Shown one piece after another: positions 12,399-23,223 of a DNA stretch of 64,000 bases (its first letter is position 1; each line of letters opens with the position of its first letter). A model generated the notes under the pieces. That model was not told the origin of the DNA and ran no database searches. It saw nothing but the letters and a program-made list of their open reading frames with translations. The DNA is from Hevea brasiliensis (lineage: Eukaryota > Streptophyta > Magnoliopsida > Malpighiales > Euphorbiaceae): positions 59,996,735 through 60,060,734 of the forward strand of contig NC_079503.1 in NCBI RefSeq assembly GCF_030052815.1, in the 5' to 3' direction. A program made the translations under genes and the position numbers.

Positions 12399-12596
12399 AG
12401 GGTTGGGGTGATGATGTTAACCCTTTATATGTATAAAAGGAATATTTGATATTTCACTAATCAGGGCTACCCAAGAACATGAGTACATAAGATGACCCTT
12501 AGTGAGCAGGTGTCGTGTAGCGGATTTTTGTTTAGGGGTTACTTTGTATATTGAAGTTGTGATATTTTAATTCGGATTTTAGTTAAGAGAATTCGA

Positions 12597-13260
12597 GTAA
12601 GAAATTTCTCCCGATCTCTTGATGTATTTTGTTAAGAGTTTGAGCGGGAGATTTTGGATAAGAACTCTCCTTCGATCTCCATATATTTTATTAAGATTTT
12701 GGCTGAGAATTGGGTAAGAACTCTCCCTAGGTCTCTTAAAGTATTCTGTTTAAAGTTTAAGTGAAGGATCTCGGATAAGAACTCTCATCTGATCTCTACA
12801 TATTTTTTAAGATTTTAGCCGAGAATCGGGTAAGAACTCTCCCCCGACTTCTTAAAGGATTCTGTTAAAAATTTAAGTGGGAGATTTCGGATAAGAACTC
12901 TCCTCCAATCCCCACATATTTTATTAAGATTTTAGCCAAGAATCGGGTAAGAACTCTCCCCTGATCTCTTAAAGTATTGTAAAAATTTAAGTGGGAGATT
13001 TCGGATAAGAACTCTCCTCCGATCTCCACATATTTTTTAAAATTTTAGCCGAGAATTAGGTAAGAACTCTCCCCCAACCTCTTAAAGTATTCTATTTAAG
13101 ATTTAAATAAGATTTCGGATAAGAACTCTCCTCCGATCTCTTTAATATACTGCATTTAAGAATTAAGCTGAGCTCGGGTAAGAACTCTCCCCTAATCTCT
13201 TTCATTGCGTTAAAAATCAGATTGAGTCCAGGTAAGAACTCTCCCCTGAACTCTTAATGT
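12597..13260. repeat. ~57-bp minisatellite, 11-12 units
   Basis: The core TAAGAACTCTCC recurs at 12659, 12715, 12776, 12831, 12892, 12948, 13006, 13061, 13120, 13179 and 13233, with a diverged first unit near 12597. Alternate units differ in type (GGATAAGAACTCTCCTCC versus GGGTAAGAACTCTCCCCT), giving a higher-order period of about 115 bp. The array lies in the leader of the Tat/Ogre-like element. Confidence 0.9.
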
Positions 13261-15568
13261 GTTTATCAGATTGGCATTTTGTAAGAACCTAGGACTAAGG
13301 ATTCAGGTAAAGGGTCTTTCTGGACCCCCTTTTATGGGAATAGAGTATCGAAGACACAAGAAATCTGGGTAAAGCTTTTCCTAGTCCACGGGACCTTATA
13401 GCTAGATCGTGGTCGAAAGAACAAACTCTTTGTCGTTCTTCCGCCAGATAACTTTATTAGAATTCTTCAATTTGCGATGTCCTATCTCTTTTAGTAGCTA
13501 GTCTAGGATCTGATCTTATCTTGATTCCCGATCCATTATATTACTACCTGGGCTCGTTCTGAAGCCCGACCTCGTAACTTATTTGTTAGTTTTGCTTCCG
13601 ACCTATCCACCCTATATTACACCCATTTTCCTTTATCATTTTTATCCTTTTTTTTTTAGATCAAAAACTCTCATATCGAAATGCCCTAACTACATTCCTT
13701 TGAGTATTTACAAGTTGCCTGTGAATTGAATGTCTACTCTCGAAGGAAATGAAAACTAAATGACGATAAATGGAATTTACAAATAAAATAAAAGAAGATA
13801 CATGAAATAACTATTGGCCTAGACAATCTATTTTGAGATTTAATGCGAATGAATATAAAAGAAATTTCAAAAGAAGACTGGAGAAAACAAAACAAGGATG
13901 TTCAATGAAACAACGGTTCAGACACTTGCCTGTGGGAAGTCGAGGAGATAGATGAGCTAATCTCCGGAATCCATAGATCTTGGAGAGATAAAAGCTACTG
14001 GCCGAAAGACTAGAACTCACTCGAAGTAACGGGAACCAAGTCGGAATAAAGTTAAACTCGGAAGGCAATGCCAGATACTAGAGCAGTGGGAATGAGGTGA
14101 TGTAAATATGGTTGCACAAAAACTGAAAATGGGAGTTTTAGGACTTAGAGCTCCTTTTAGTGAAATACTTAAGAAAACTAGTTTCTAAAGTTTCTCAATA
14201 CTTCGAAAGCTCAGAATGGCAAGTAGCAAGACTGAATCAAATTTCAGAGCCTTTCCACTATAATCACCACCTTCTTATTTTTCATCCCCCCTCTACAGTA
14301 TTGCATGCAGGTATTTATAGGGAAAGGGTGCCCATAATGAAGGGTCAGGATCTCACCAGGGGAGATGGAGGGTTTAGATTCAAAAGGACATAATCTGATG
14401 TCTGAGAATTAAAGAGAATCAAAATGGAGGGTTGGGATTCCGTTCAGAATATCCGTCCTTTCTTCTTTTAATCCAATGGCTCAGGGTCTTGCCTGACAAG
14501 ATGGATCCAAAGGCTAGGAATAAAAAGTACCGAACCTGTTGTCCACCTTTTGATTCGAGGGCTCCGGATCCATCCTTATGATTATGATCAATGGTGGAGA
14601 TTACAATGTACAGGACTGCCTCAACTGTTTTGGCGTCTGGCAGCTAGGTGCACATTTCTGCAGATGAGGCACGTGGTGAGGATCTGATCACACCTGCAAT
14701 GCTTTAACTAACTCGGATCTGACGATGAAAAGAGTTAATTGAAAGTTATTTAATCTCTCTGTGCTTTCTGACCTCTATTTTCTTCCGATCTCCCTATTAT
14801 GACCCTCTCCTTTTTCGATCTCTCTCTCGTATCGGGTCTCCTCTCATTTCCTGATCTCTTCCATTCTAGATCTTTCCTTTTTATCTGACTTGCATTGGTC
14901 AATGCAATAAATTCTTCAATTACCGATGCGTCTGCTTCGGGTTCTGTGTGCAATAAATGCCAAACCCCGATATATATGCAGCGATAGGAAATCCCCTTCA
15001 CGCTTCACTTTTCCTCTTTCAGTTTGTTTTTAATGCTCCATTTGTACAATTCTAGCTTCTCCGGCGATAATTCTGATTATGGTGGCCATTTTTTATCTTT
15101 TTCCTACTTTTTCTTCACCCTTCGCCTGAAAATTTATGACCCTGGTGATCAGAGAACCATGAGGACATTATCTAATGACAGTGAGGGAACCGGACTAATT
15201 TGCAAATCGAGATCGAAAGTGACAATCGTGCCGATCTCGAATCAGTCTATCGATATAATCAGTAGACCAATTTCGGATAAGAGGATTGCTGATTTCAATC
15301 CTAATGTCGGTGACGGCCTCTTGAAGTTAATTTGGCTCCCATTAACATCGGGCGTCCCGACTGCAGCTCGGTTCTGGTCGATGACATCGATGACTCCGCT
15401 CAATATCATGAGAGTCATAGTCACCCCATCTGAGCTGCACATCTATCGAACATTTGTGGCTAGCTTTATGATCAAACACATTTTTTAATTCAGCCACAAG
15501 ACTAGGCTTTGGCATAGGTTTGCTTTTTGGGCCTCGGAGTAGCCTTAAGCTAGGTAAGATGTAGTGCT

Positions 15569-15696
15569 GATCTTTAGAGATTGCCCAAATGATGTAATCC
15601 AATCTTTAGAGATTGCCCAAATGATGTAATCCGATCTTTAGAGATCGTACCAATGATGTAATCCGATCTTTTGAGATCACCTAAATGATGTAATCC
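15569..15696. repeat. 32-bp tandem repeat, 4 units
   Basis: Four contiguous units of exactly 32 bp at 15569, 15601, 15633 and 15665, each GATCTTT.GAGAT... followed by AATGATGTAATCC. The last two units have diverged in the middle. Confidence 0.93.
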
Positions 15697-15989
15697 GATC
15701 ATCTGGAAATGAAATGAAATGAAATTTTTGTACAAATGTTTGTCTTACTATTGCATTAGTTATTTTTCGATCTCTGATATGTGTATCCAATCTAATCCCT
15801 AAACAAATTGCCATTAGCCAATCCATGGTTTTGGAAGTTTGTTCACTCTGAAGACCTTGGCTAACCGATCTCATTTTATTCGATTTTTATTATGTTTCTG
15901 GAACCTTCTTGCAACATATCAAGGAAGTGGCCGGTTCCGCTAACCGATGCGTCGCTTGGGACTTCGCGAGCATTTAATACTCAGACAGG

Positions 15990-15997
15990 TATAAATA
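15990..15997 (+). promoter_or_regulatory. TATA box candidate upstream of gag-like ORF
   Basis: TATAAATA followed by GGAGAGAGG, about 155 bp before the ATG at 16154. A candidate splice donor CCG|GTAAGG lies at about 16102-16107. Similar but weaker TATA-like sequence occurs at about 14970. Function is inferred from position only. Confidence 0.35.
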
Positions 15998-16153
15998 GGA
16001 GAGAGGTGAGTCAGTTGTTTCCTTATGTCATTTTCAGAACTTCCCTAGGAATCTCAGCATTTTCTCTCATTTTCTTAAGTTTTCAGGCAGCAATCACACT
16101 CCGGTAAGGGTTTTAATTCTTTTTTTGGTTAATTTCTTTTTATTTCTCCGAAA

Positions 16154-16988
16154 ATGAGCAGTGCCGAGGATCAGAGAGCTATAAGCCCGCCTTCCATCCA
16201 TATTTTGTGGACCTCGAAAGAAGGAGATGTGACTGGGCCAAGCAGACGTTCCAATACAGCCATCGTTCTGGTTATTGGTCTAGCTACCAAACCGAGGCGA
16301 GGAGCATCTTTGAGAAGTGAAAACCTACCAGTTGATGAGTTGCCTTCGGTCCTGAGAGAAACCAATCTCTAATCTATAAGCCAGAGTACAATCTGTGGAT
16401 CGACTCTTTGAGCTAATCAAATGCCATGGCAATCTTCGAGCCGATCATTTTTTTGATGAAAGCAATCTCATCATGGTATACGAAGAGTAGCTAAAGGACG
16501 GACTCCGTTTTCCTTTGGACGAATTTTACAAGGCCATCTTAAAGTTCCTCCATATCTCGGTAGCTCAAGTGCATCTGAACTCCTGGCAGACTTTAGTAGC
16601 CTTCCGAGGCCTCTGCCGAGCTAAAAGACTGGAGCCCATGGCTAAAGTCTTTGTCGAGCTGCATAGGCTTACCCAAAGGAAGGATGATGAATTTTGGTTC
16701 TTTCAGGCAATGCTGAACTGCGGGCTCTTCACTAATCTCCCTTCTTCGCTGAAGAACTAGAAGAACCGATTTTTTATATTGAGGAGCAAGATTCCGAATA
16801 GCTTTGAGGGTATCCCACAGAGTTCTTCGATTCTGAAGAAGATCACCTTAAATAAGGATGAAAATGCCATGGTGAAAGAGTTAAAGTCTCAGGCATCCAC
16901 CCATAAATTCTTGTGCTTAGATGCGGTTATGGCCGAACTGAAGTGGCAGATGATGCAGCTGATCACCGATGAAGACTACGAGCTTTAG
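16154..16988 (+). pseudogene. broken gag-like ORF of Tat/Ogre-like element (Transposase_28-type domain)
   Basis: Reading starts at an ATG (MSSAEDQRAISPPS) at 16154 and is broken by stops and frameshifts at about 16370, 16495 and 16760. The part around 16470-16760 holds FPLDEFYKAILKFLHIS, a spacer, then NSWQTLVAFRGLCRAK and a later FWFFQA. This order resembles the plant 'putative gypsy type transposon' domain (PF04195), in which a conserved FPL...P..W...F..LC pattern precedes a W/Y-F motif. The KNRFF motif after 16760 lies in a shifted frame. The function of this domain is not established. The ORF may be the extra ORF before gag in Ogre elements or part of gag; I cannot decide. A1 is inserted downstream at 17248. 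Confidence 0.55.
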
Positions 16989-17247
16989 CTCTCCGACCTC
17001 AGTCCTGGTACAATCCATATCTCTAGCCTCTAAATCTTAGCAAACTCACTGACTTCTTCTCTGTGCAGGTATGGCGGATGGCGACACTTCTAAGGAAAGC
17101 CGCAAGCACAAGAGAGAGGCCTCTTGAAAGGTGTGGGCGATGAAGGAGGCCACTGTTACTACTGCTAAGAATCCTCAGCTAAAATTGGTAGAGGTACCGA
17201 GCTCCCCTCCCTGACCTCAGGAGCAGCCGATCCCAGAAGTAGAGGTC
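16989..17247 (+). other. tail of gag-like region with possible splice acceptor
   Basis: A pyrimidine-rich tract ending in CTCTGTGCAG|G lies just before ATGGCGGATGGCGAC (about 17071). The following short frame encodes a charged KESRKHKREA-like stretch with a stop soon after. It could be a second exon of the broken ORF upstream. The A1 LTR interrupts it at 17248. Confidence 0.35.
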
Positions 17248-20200
17248 TGTAACATCCTCACTTTAGCTAGTCCGTATAGTCTACTGTTTCGGTGACTAAT
17301 GTCGGTCTGGACAGCTAGAATGTCCGAAAAAATATTTAAACTAAAGTGAGGAACCATAATTAACTCAAATATTAATAAGAAAAATTTAGGAAAAATTTTA
17401 GAAATAAAATACAACCAAGTTAAATGAGCCGATGCCCTAGCGATGGGTAACTTAGTGAGAAGTTGCGGTTCTCGCAACCAGGAGCCCTAGACCCAGGAAA
17501 AAAATTATAAAATAATTTTTGGGACTCCAGAGAAGGGTTATTGAGGTTCTTATGGCATTAGAATGCCAAGAAAATGCTTAGAAAAATTTTCCAATCGGTA
17601 TAAACAATTTTGGCCCGTTAAGCCAAATGAAGGGTATTTTGGTCATTTCGTCTTCAGAGATGACTTTTAGCTAACTTGTCCAGTTAAATAAATAATTTAT
17701 ATAACATAAAATATGATTAAATGTTGTTAAAAATTTAATTGAAATTAATTAGACAAGAAATGGAGAGAAAATGAAAGAAAATGGCATTATGACATCATAG
17801 TGATGTCATTAAAGTTTTCCCAACCAACCCAATGTTGACACATGGCATAAACTTATTTAAAAGAGACCAAATGGGCTAGAAAACAAAGAAGAAAATTCCA
17901 GCAGCCATTTTCTTTCCAAACCAATGGGAATATTAGAGAAAGAGAAAGAGAAAGAGAAGAGAAACCTCCATGGGAGCTTAGGAAAGCTTGAGATAACCCA
18001 TTAAACCTCCTTGAAATTCATCTTGGTCTTCACAAAAAATTATTAGTACACTTTGGGCAAGCTAAATACAACAAAAGGAAGAAGAAAGGAGGAGCTTTGA
18101 TAAGTTTGAAATTCATTCCATTAGAGGTTAGTGACTTAACTTCATGTCTCTCTTCAAATTTATGTTGAAAAAGTATATTTGAGTGCAAAATTGCAAAGAA
18201 ATTTGTTAAATATCTTGTGTATGCCCATCCCAAAGTTTTGGGCAGCCTTCAACCTAGTAGAGTTTTGAAGATTTCTTAGAGTTAAATTGCAATTTGGCTG
18301 CCTTTAACATCAATACAATGCTTAGGACAATGGAAGGTATGTAAATGCATGACTTGAGATATTAGGGTTAGGTTTTGGGCATAAATTGGAGACCTTAATC
18401 TTTTAATGGTGAAAGTATGTTTTAATGGTCAAATATTGACCATTTGGCTGTGTGTAACTTAGAAATGAAGTGGTTTATGTAGTGGGAATTGAGATTGGAG
18501 TGGCTGCCCTTGGTGACCTGCAGAATTGGACATGAGTCCAGCAGGTTTGGGCAGCTATAACTTGAATTGTAGAGGTTTAATTGGTGCAAAGCTAATTGGA
18601 TATGAAACTAGACACATAATGGCACAACTTTGGTGAAGAAATCATGCCCATAAAACCAAACCAAGTGGACCAAAAGTTTGCCCTAATCCGGGTGACCTGA
18701 AGTTTATTCCTACAGAATGACCAAATGAACAGTGTGGCCATAAATCAATGTAGAAAGGTTCAATTGACCTGAAATTTTACCAGCAATAATCTGAGATATA
18801 TACCAACAACTTTCATGAAGGAACCTAACCCAAATTATGACCAGAACCTATCTAACAAGTGAGTTGCAATCACTATTCACTGCACTGTAGATATGGTCAG
18901 TCCAGAAAAATTTCAATCCAGCCAGTTGTAGTTTTTGGACCATAACTTGAGATACAAAACTCCAAATAGAGTGATTAAAAAAAGGAAATTCAACTAGACA
19001 AAATAAGGAACAACTTTTATGTTGATCATTTTGCCAAATTCCCACTGCAAAAATGACAAATGGAATAGTAAAAATGAAGCATGAAAACTGAAAATTCTGC
19101 TTAATTAACATTAAGCTTAGAAATGGTATTGGCAACCAATACCAACAAATTTTAAATGCAAAATGTGGTATGTTGGGAGTATTAAAACCAATGTACCTAT
19201 TTTCTATGCAAAAGTCAACATTTTGGTTGACTAATGAAGTGAATAGTAACACTAAAACTTGAAATTCAAAAATTGTAAAACTCAAAAGTGTAAAATGCCC
19301 TAGTATACCTAACAAGATTGGTTTGGATAGCTTAGCATGCCAATAGGGTTCTGTTAGTAGTACTGCATATGGCTTCATGCCATTCTGTATTTCATGGCTT
19401 TCCCATGCCATTCTGTGAAATAATAGCCTTTGGGTATGTTATTTGAGTTGATATACTTGGGTTTTAACCCTGATAATTGTTACAGCTTATTAGCTATTCT
19501 GTTGCACACCGGAAGACACAATGTGACTGATGGTGTGATGATCCGAGGTACTTAGTACGCAGTGCCAGTTTACTCATTTATCCAGTCTAGTCAACTAGTA
19601 TGGTTTACTCGGGCAATGTTAATAAACCTTACTAAATTTTAATTGAATAATACTGCAAATAATACTAGAAATTAAGTCTATCCAAAAATGAAATCATACA
19701 TTCTACATAATTATATTATTTTATTTTATATTATCACCACTAAGCAGAATTGCTTAGCGCGTCGCTTTTGCCACGCGCAGGTACTAGAGACCTAGCTGGG
19801 GAGCCTAACAGACATCAGACGGGGTGAGTCTTCAGAGCTGCATCCAGGGTCCGGAGTCACCTCACATCTGCACTGCATATGGTAGGACATTAGGACTATA
19901 GGTGGCCCTTTTGTATTTTGCATTTTGTATTAGTTTGGATTGTAACTATAAACTCCTGTAATTATGTATTAATGTAAATATATGAAATTTCATATTATTG
20001 AGGTTTTCTGCATTATGTATGTTGAAAAATGAAATGTTGAGACTTTGAGATTGACTTGAATGTGTATAATGGAGTTTGGATTTGGAAATTATTTTAGAAG
20101 TGTTTTTAAACAGGTTTAGAAGAACTATTTTTCTAATTTACAGCAAGCACTATGCTCGATTTTCTATAAAATTTGCGGATAAATTCAGATTTATCAAAAT

Positions 20201-20315
20201 TGAAAATAAATGAATTATAAAGGAATAAATTGTAATAGAAACATAAGTTGGTGCTTCGGCACACTGAGTGGCATAACTTGCTCGACTACACTATAGACGG
20301 GTAAGGGGTGTCACA
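17248..20315 (+). repeat. 5' LTR of A1
   Basis: LTR of 3068 bp from TGTAACATCCTCACTTTAGC to GGGTAAGGGGTGTCACA, directly followed by the PBS region. It contains a candidate splice donor GAG|GTTAGTGAC at about 18127. Near 19740 are two adjacent stem-loops (CTAAGC agaatt GCTTAG and GCGCGT ... ACGCGC). ORFs inside carry no domain. The duplication cannot be checked because the right end of the element is lost. Confidence 0.92.
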
Positions 20316-20320
20316 TTTAG

Positions 20321-20332
20321 TAGTATCAGAGC
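20321..20332 (+). promoter_or_regulatory. primer binding site of A1, one base off
   Basis: TAGTATCAGAGC where B1 and C1 have TGGTATCAGAGC. The G-to-A change fits the general decay of this copy. Confidence 0.85.
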
Positions 20333-20443
20333 ATCGGTTTAGGCGTTTCTGAGCCTAGATAGAGTACATACCATTGCATTGCATTTGTATGTGTTGAGGT
20401 GACACTGATATAGATCTGTTTGTTTTCTTATTTTGAATAGGAT

Positions 20444-21720
20444 ATGGATCCTGTTTCGCAAAGAGCAGTTGGTGAAGAGGTGGAGAGTCATGCTCCACCA
20501 AAGGCTGAGTCTGGGGGCAGGGGAGAACCTGCTCCACCAGTAGCTAAGGCACCTGCCCAACCTCAGTTTGCACTATTTCAACAAATGACCGAGTTTTACT
20601 AGCAAATGATGGGGGCAATTCCACCACCACAACCACAGCCATAACCTCCACCAGCACCATAGAAATCTCATTTGGAAAAATTGAGAAAGCATGGGGCAGT
20701 GGACTTCTTTGGGAAGAGGGAGGATGATCCCATGGCCGTAGAAAATTGGTTGGATAGAACCATCAGAGTACTGAAATAGCTAAATTGCACCCCTGAGCAG
20801 AACCTGGTGGGTGCTGTGTCCCTATGTCAGGATGATGCATATAAGTGGTGGGACACGAGAACGGTGAGGTGCAACTGAGCGGATCACACAGAATTCTTCC
20901 TCACAGAGTTCAGGAAGAAATATATTAGCAAAGTGTATTTAGAAGAGCGAAAAAGGGAATTTATCAGTTTGAGACAGAGATAGTTATCAGTGGCTGAGTA
21001 GGAGCATGAGTTTGTCAGACTGAGCTGGTATGGGAGGGAGATAGTCCCTACAGAGGCAAAGAGGTGCAGACGGTTTGAAGAAGGGCTCAATGACAACATC
21101 AAAGTTATGATCACAGCACTGGAGATCACGAATTTTTCTAAACTGGTAGATGCAGCATCAAAAGTGGAAAAGGTCAGAATCAATGAACAAAATATAAGGG
21201 AAAGATAGTAGAAGAGGGGTCCGGGTCAGTCCAGTACATGTTCTGCTCCCAACAAGAAGAGTAAGGGTCCTCCTGCTTAGAGGTTAGGACCACCACAGGG
21301 TCAGGGCCAGTCTCAGGGGCCCAGACCACAGTTCACACCTAGGAGAGGCCAGTCCACACCATCAATGGGCAGCTCTCCAGGGACGGTGTTTAGGGGACTA
21401 GCCCCTGCATCTTCTGCTTGTCAGTACTGTCAGAAATGGCATAAGGGGGAATGTTAGCGAGTGACTGGTGCATGCTTACAGTGTGGATCGACATAACATC
21501 AGATCAAGAATTGTCCGAAGAGGACTACTACTGTTGCTCCAATACAAACTGACAGACCTGCTCCTGTACCACAAAGAGGTAGGAAGCTCGATAAACCTGA
21601 GGCAGCTGATCCATCACTGAGGCCTGCATCCGAGTAAGCTGAGAGGCTAAACACTAGAATACCTGCCAGGGCCTATGCCATCAGAGCTCAGGACGAGCAA
21701 GATGCCCCGGATGTCATCAG
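20444..21720 (+). pseudogene. gag: gag of A1
   Basis: ATG at 20444 (MDPVSQRAVGEE) follows a splice-acceptor-like tract ending TTTTGAATAG at 20440. A Pro/Gln-rich N-terminal part is followed by the capsid region with a DDAYKWWD motif near 20830 and FRKKYI near 20920. Two zinc-knuckle motifs lie at about 21419-21530 (CQYCQKWHKGEC, then CLQCGS..H....C). At least ten in-frame stops interrupt it; most replace Gln (CAG or CAA) or Trp codons. The gene would make particle protein and package RNA but cannot do so here. The following protease was originally in the same long frame. Confidence 0.88.
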
Positions 21721-22085
21721 GGGTACGTTTTCCCTCTACAACGCTTCTGTACATGCATTGGTGGATCCAGGATCCACTCATTCCTACATTTGCATCAAAT
21801 TACCCATAGAGAGGGGAGTTCTAGTAGAGGAGAGTGATCAAGACATTCTGGTCACAAATCCACTAGGCCACAGTGTGGTGGTGAATAAAGTGTATAAAGG
21901 TTGCCCGTTGAGGATTCAGGGGTATGAATTCTCGGTAGACCTAATTGAGTTGCCCTTCCACGAGTTTGATGTGATTTTGGGTATGGACTGGTTGTCACGT
22001 CATCAAGCAATAGTTGATTGCAAATTGAAGAGGATTTCTCTGAAACTTCTGAGGGTAATGAGATTAATGTTGTGGGTGAAAGGAT
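21721..22085 (+). pseudogene. pol: aspartic protease region of A1
   Basis: The frame holds ALVDPGSTHSYI, with the DPGST active-site motif used by plant chromoviruses (D-T/S-G in most families), then VILGMDWLSRH at about 21975, the usual second conserved block. The product would cleave the Gag-Pol polyprotein. A frameshift near 22020 separates it from the RT frame. Upstream it continues from gag without a break in register apart from stops. Confidence 0.85.
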
Positions 22086-23223
22086 AGATTTCCTGTCCAA
22101 TGTTATATCAGCCACAGTTGCAAGAATATTGATGAGAAAAGGCTGTGAAGCTTACCTAACACACGTGGTTAATACTAGGCAAGCTAAGCCAAACCCGAGT
22201 GATATACCCACAGTGACAGATTTCCCAGATGTGTTTCCTGGAGAGTTGCCTGGTTTACCACCAGAAAGGGAAGTTGAGTTTGCTATTGAGGTAATGTTGG
22301 GTACAACACCCATTTCTATTGCTCCTTATAGGATGGCACCCACTGAATTGAGGGAGTTGAAAACTCAGTTACAAGAGTTGCTTGATAAGGGGTTCATACG
22401 CCCCAGTGTGTCACCATGGGGAGCTCTAGTGCTATTTGTGAAGAAAAAGGATGGAACCTTGGGATTGTGTATTGATTACCAGCAGTTAAACAAAGTAACT
22501 GTGAAGAGCAAATATCCATTGCCCAAAATCGACGATTTGTTTGATCAGTTGAAAGGAGCCGGTGTATTTTCAAAAATTGATCTCAGATCAGGATATCATT
22601 AGTTGAGGGTAAAGGATGCAGATGTGTCAAAAACTGCATTCAGAACCTGGTATGGACACTATGAATTTTTAGTGATGCCATTTGGTTTGACAAATGCACC
22701 AGCAGCATTTATGGAGCTTATGAACCGTATCTTCCATCCATACTTAGATCGGTTTGTAGTGGTATTCATTGATGATATTCTGGTGTATTCCAAGACCAGG
22801 GAAGAACATGATGAACATTTGAGGATTGTTCTGCAAACCCTGTGAGAAAAGAAGCTGTATGCTAAGTTGTCCAAATGTGACTTCGAGATGAGTGAAATCT
22901 CCTTCCTTGGACACGTAGCATCAGCAGAATGGATTAGAGTGGATCCCAAAAAGATAGAAGCAGTGATGGAGTGGGAGCCTCCTAGAAATACAACTGAGGT
23001 CAGAAGTTTCTTGGGGTTAGCTGGGTATTACAGAAGATTTGTGAAGGGGTTCTCTCTTATAGCTGCTCCAATGACCAAGTTATTGCACAAGAATGCGAAA
23101 TTTGGCTGGAACGACAAGTGCTAAGCTAGTTTTGAGAGGCTGAAGGCTATGTTGAGAGAAGCACCAGTGTTAACACAGCCAGTGTTAGGAAAAGACTTTG
23201 TGGTCTACAGTGATGCCTCACAT
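22086..23223 (+). pseudogene. pol: reverse transcriptase and start of RNase H of A1
   Basis: RT blocks appear in order: [60 protein letters not shown] and [14 protein letters not shown] with the catalytic [13 protein letters not shown] in the connection region follows at about 23010. Stops at 22600 (TAG after the SGYH codons), about 22844 (TGA) and about 23122 (TAA) break it. The RNase H domain begins VYSDASH and is cut at 23223 by B1; it continues from 34188 with [11 protein letters not shown] copies the genomic RNA in the particle. Confidence 0.92.
23219..23223. other. target duplication CACAT, left side of B1
   Basis: CACAT precedes B1, and the same pentamer at 34183-34187 follows it. Both lie in the RNase H SDASH codons of A1. 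Confidence 0.95.

Larger units (their letters stand above)
12303..16153 (+). other. ORF-poor leader of the Tat/Ogre-like element
   Basis: About 3.9 kb between the Tat/Ogre-like LTR end and the gag-like ORF at 16.15 kb. Short open frames here (for example 13811-14068, 15024-15488) show no domain I recognise, and several overlap on opposite strands. Recognisable content is repeat DNA: a G19 tract, a 57-bp minisatellite, and four 32-bp repeats. TATA-like sequences occur, the best at 15990. A long non-coding leader before gag is compatible with Ogre-type elements, but this is inference. Confidence 0.5.

Noticed and set aside
12380..12402. Poly-G tract as a regulatory element
   Set aside because: A homopolymer of this length is often unstable or mis-assembled; no context supports a role.
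12597..13260. CRISPR-like regularly spaced repeats
   Set aside because: Units are contiguous and diverged without unique spacers, and the DNA is plant; this is a minisatellite.
15242..15602. Overlapping ORFs on both strands near 15.0-15.6 kb (up to 154 aa)
   Set aside because: Mutually overlapping frames without recognisable domain or codon pattern; treated as leader DNA of the Tat/Ogre-like element.
18848..19411. 187-aa minus-strand ORF in A1 LTR, with relatives at 45607-45891 and 50487-51458
   Set aside because: Antisense to the element within LTRs; changes follow LTR repeats and include indels that break the frame in other copies. No known domain.
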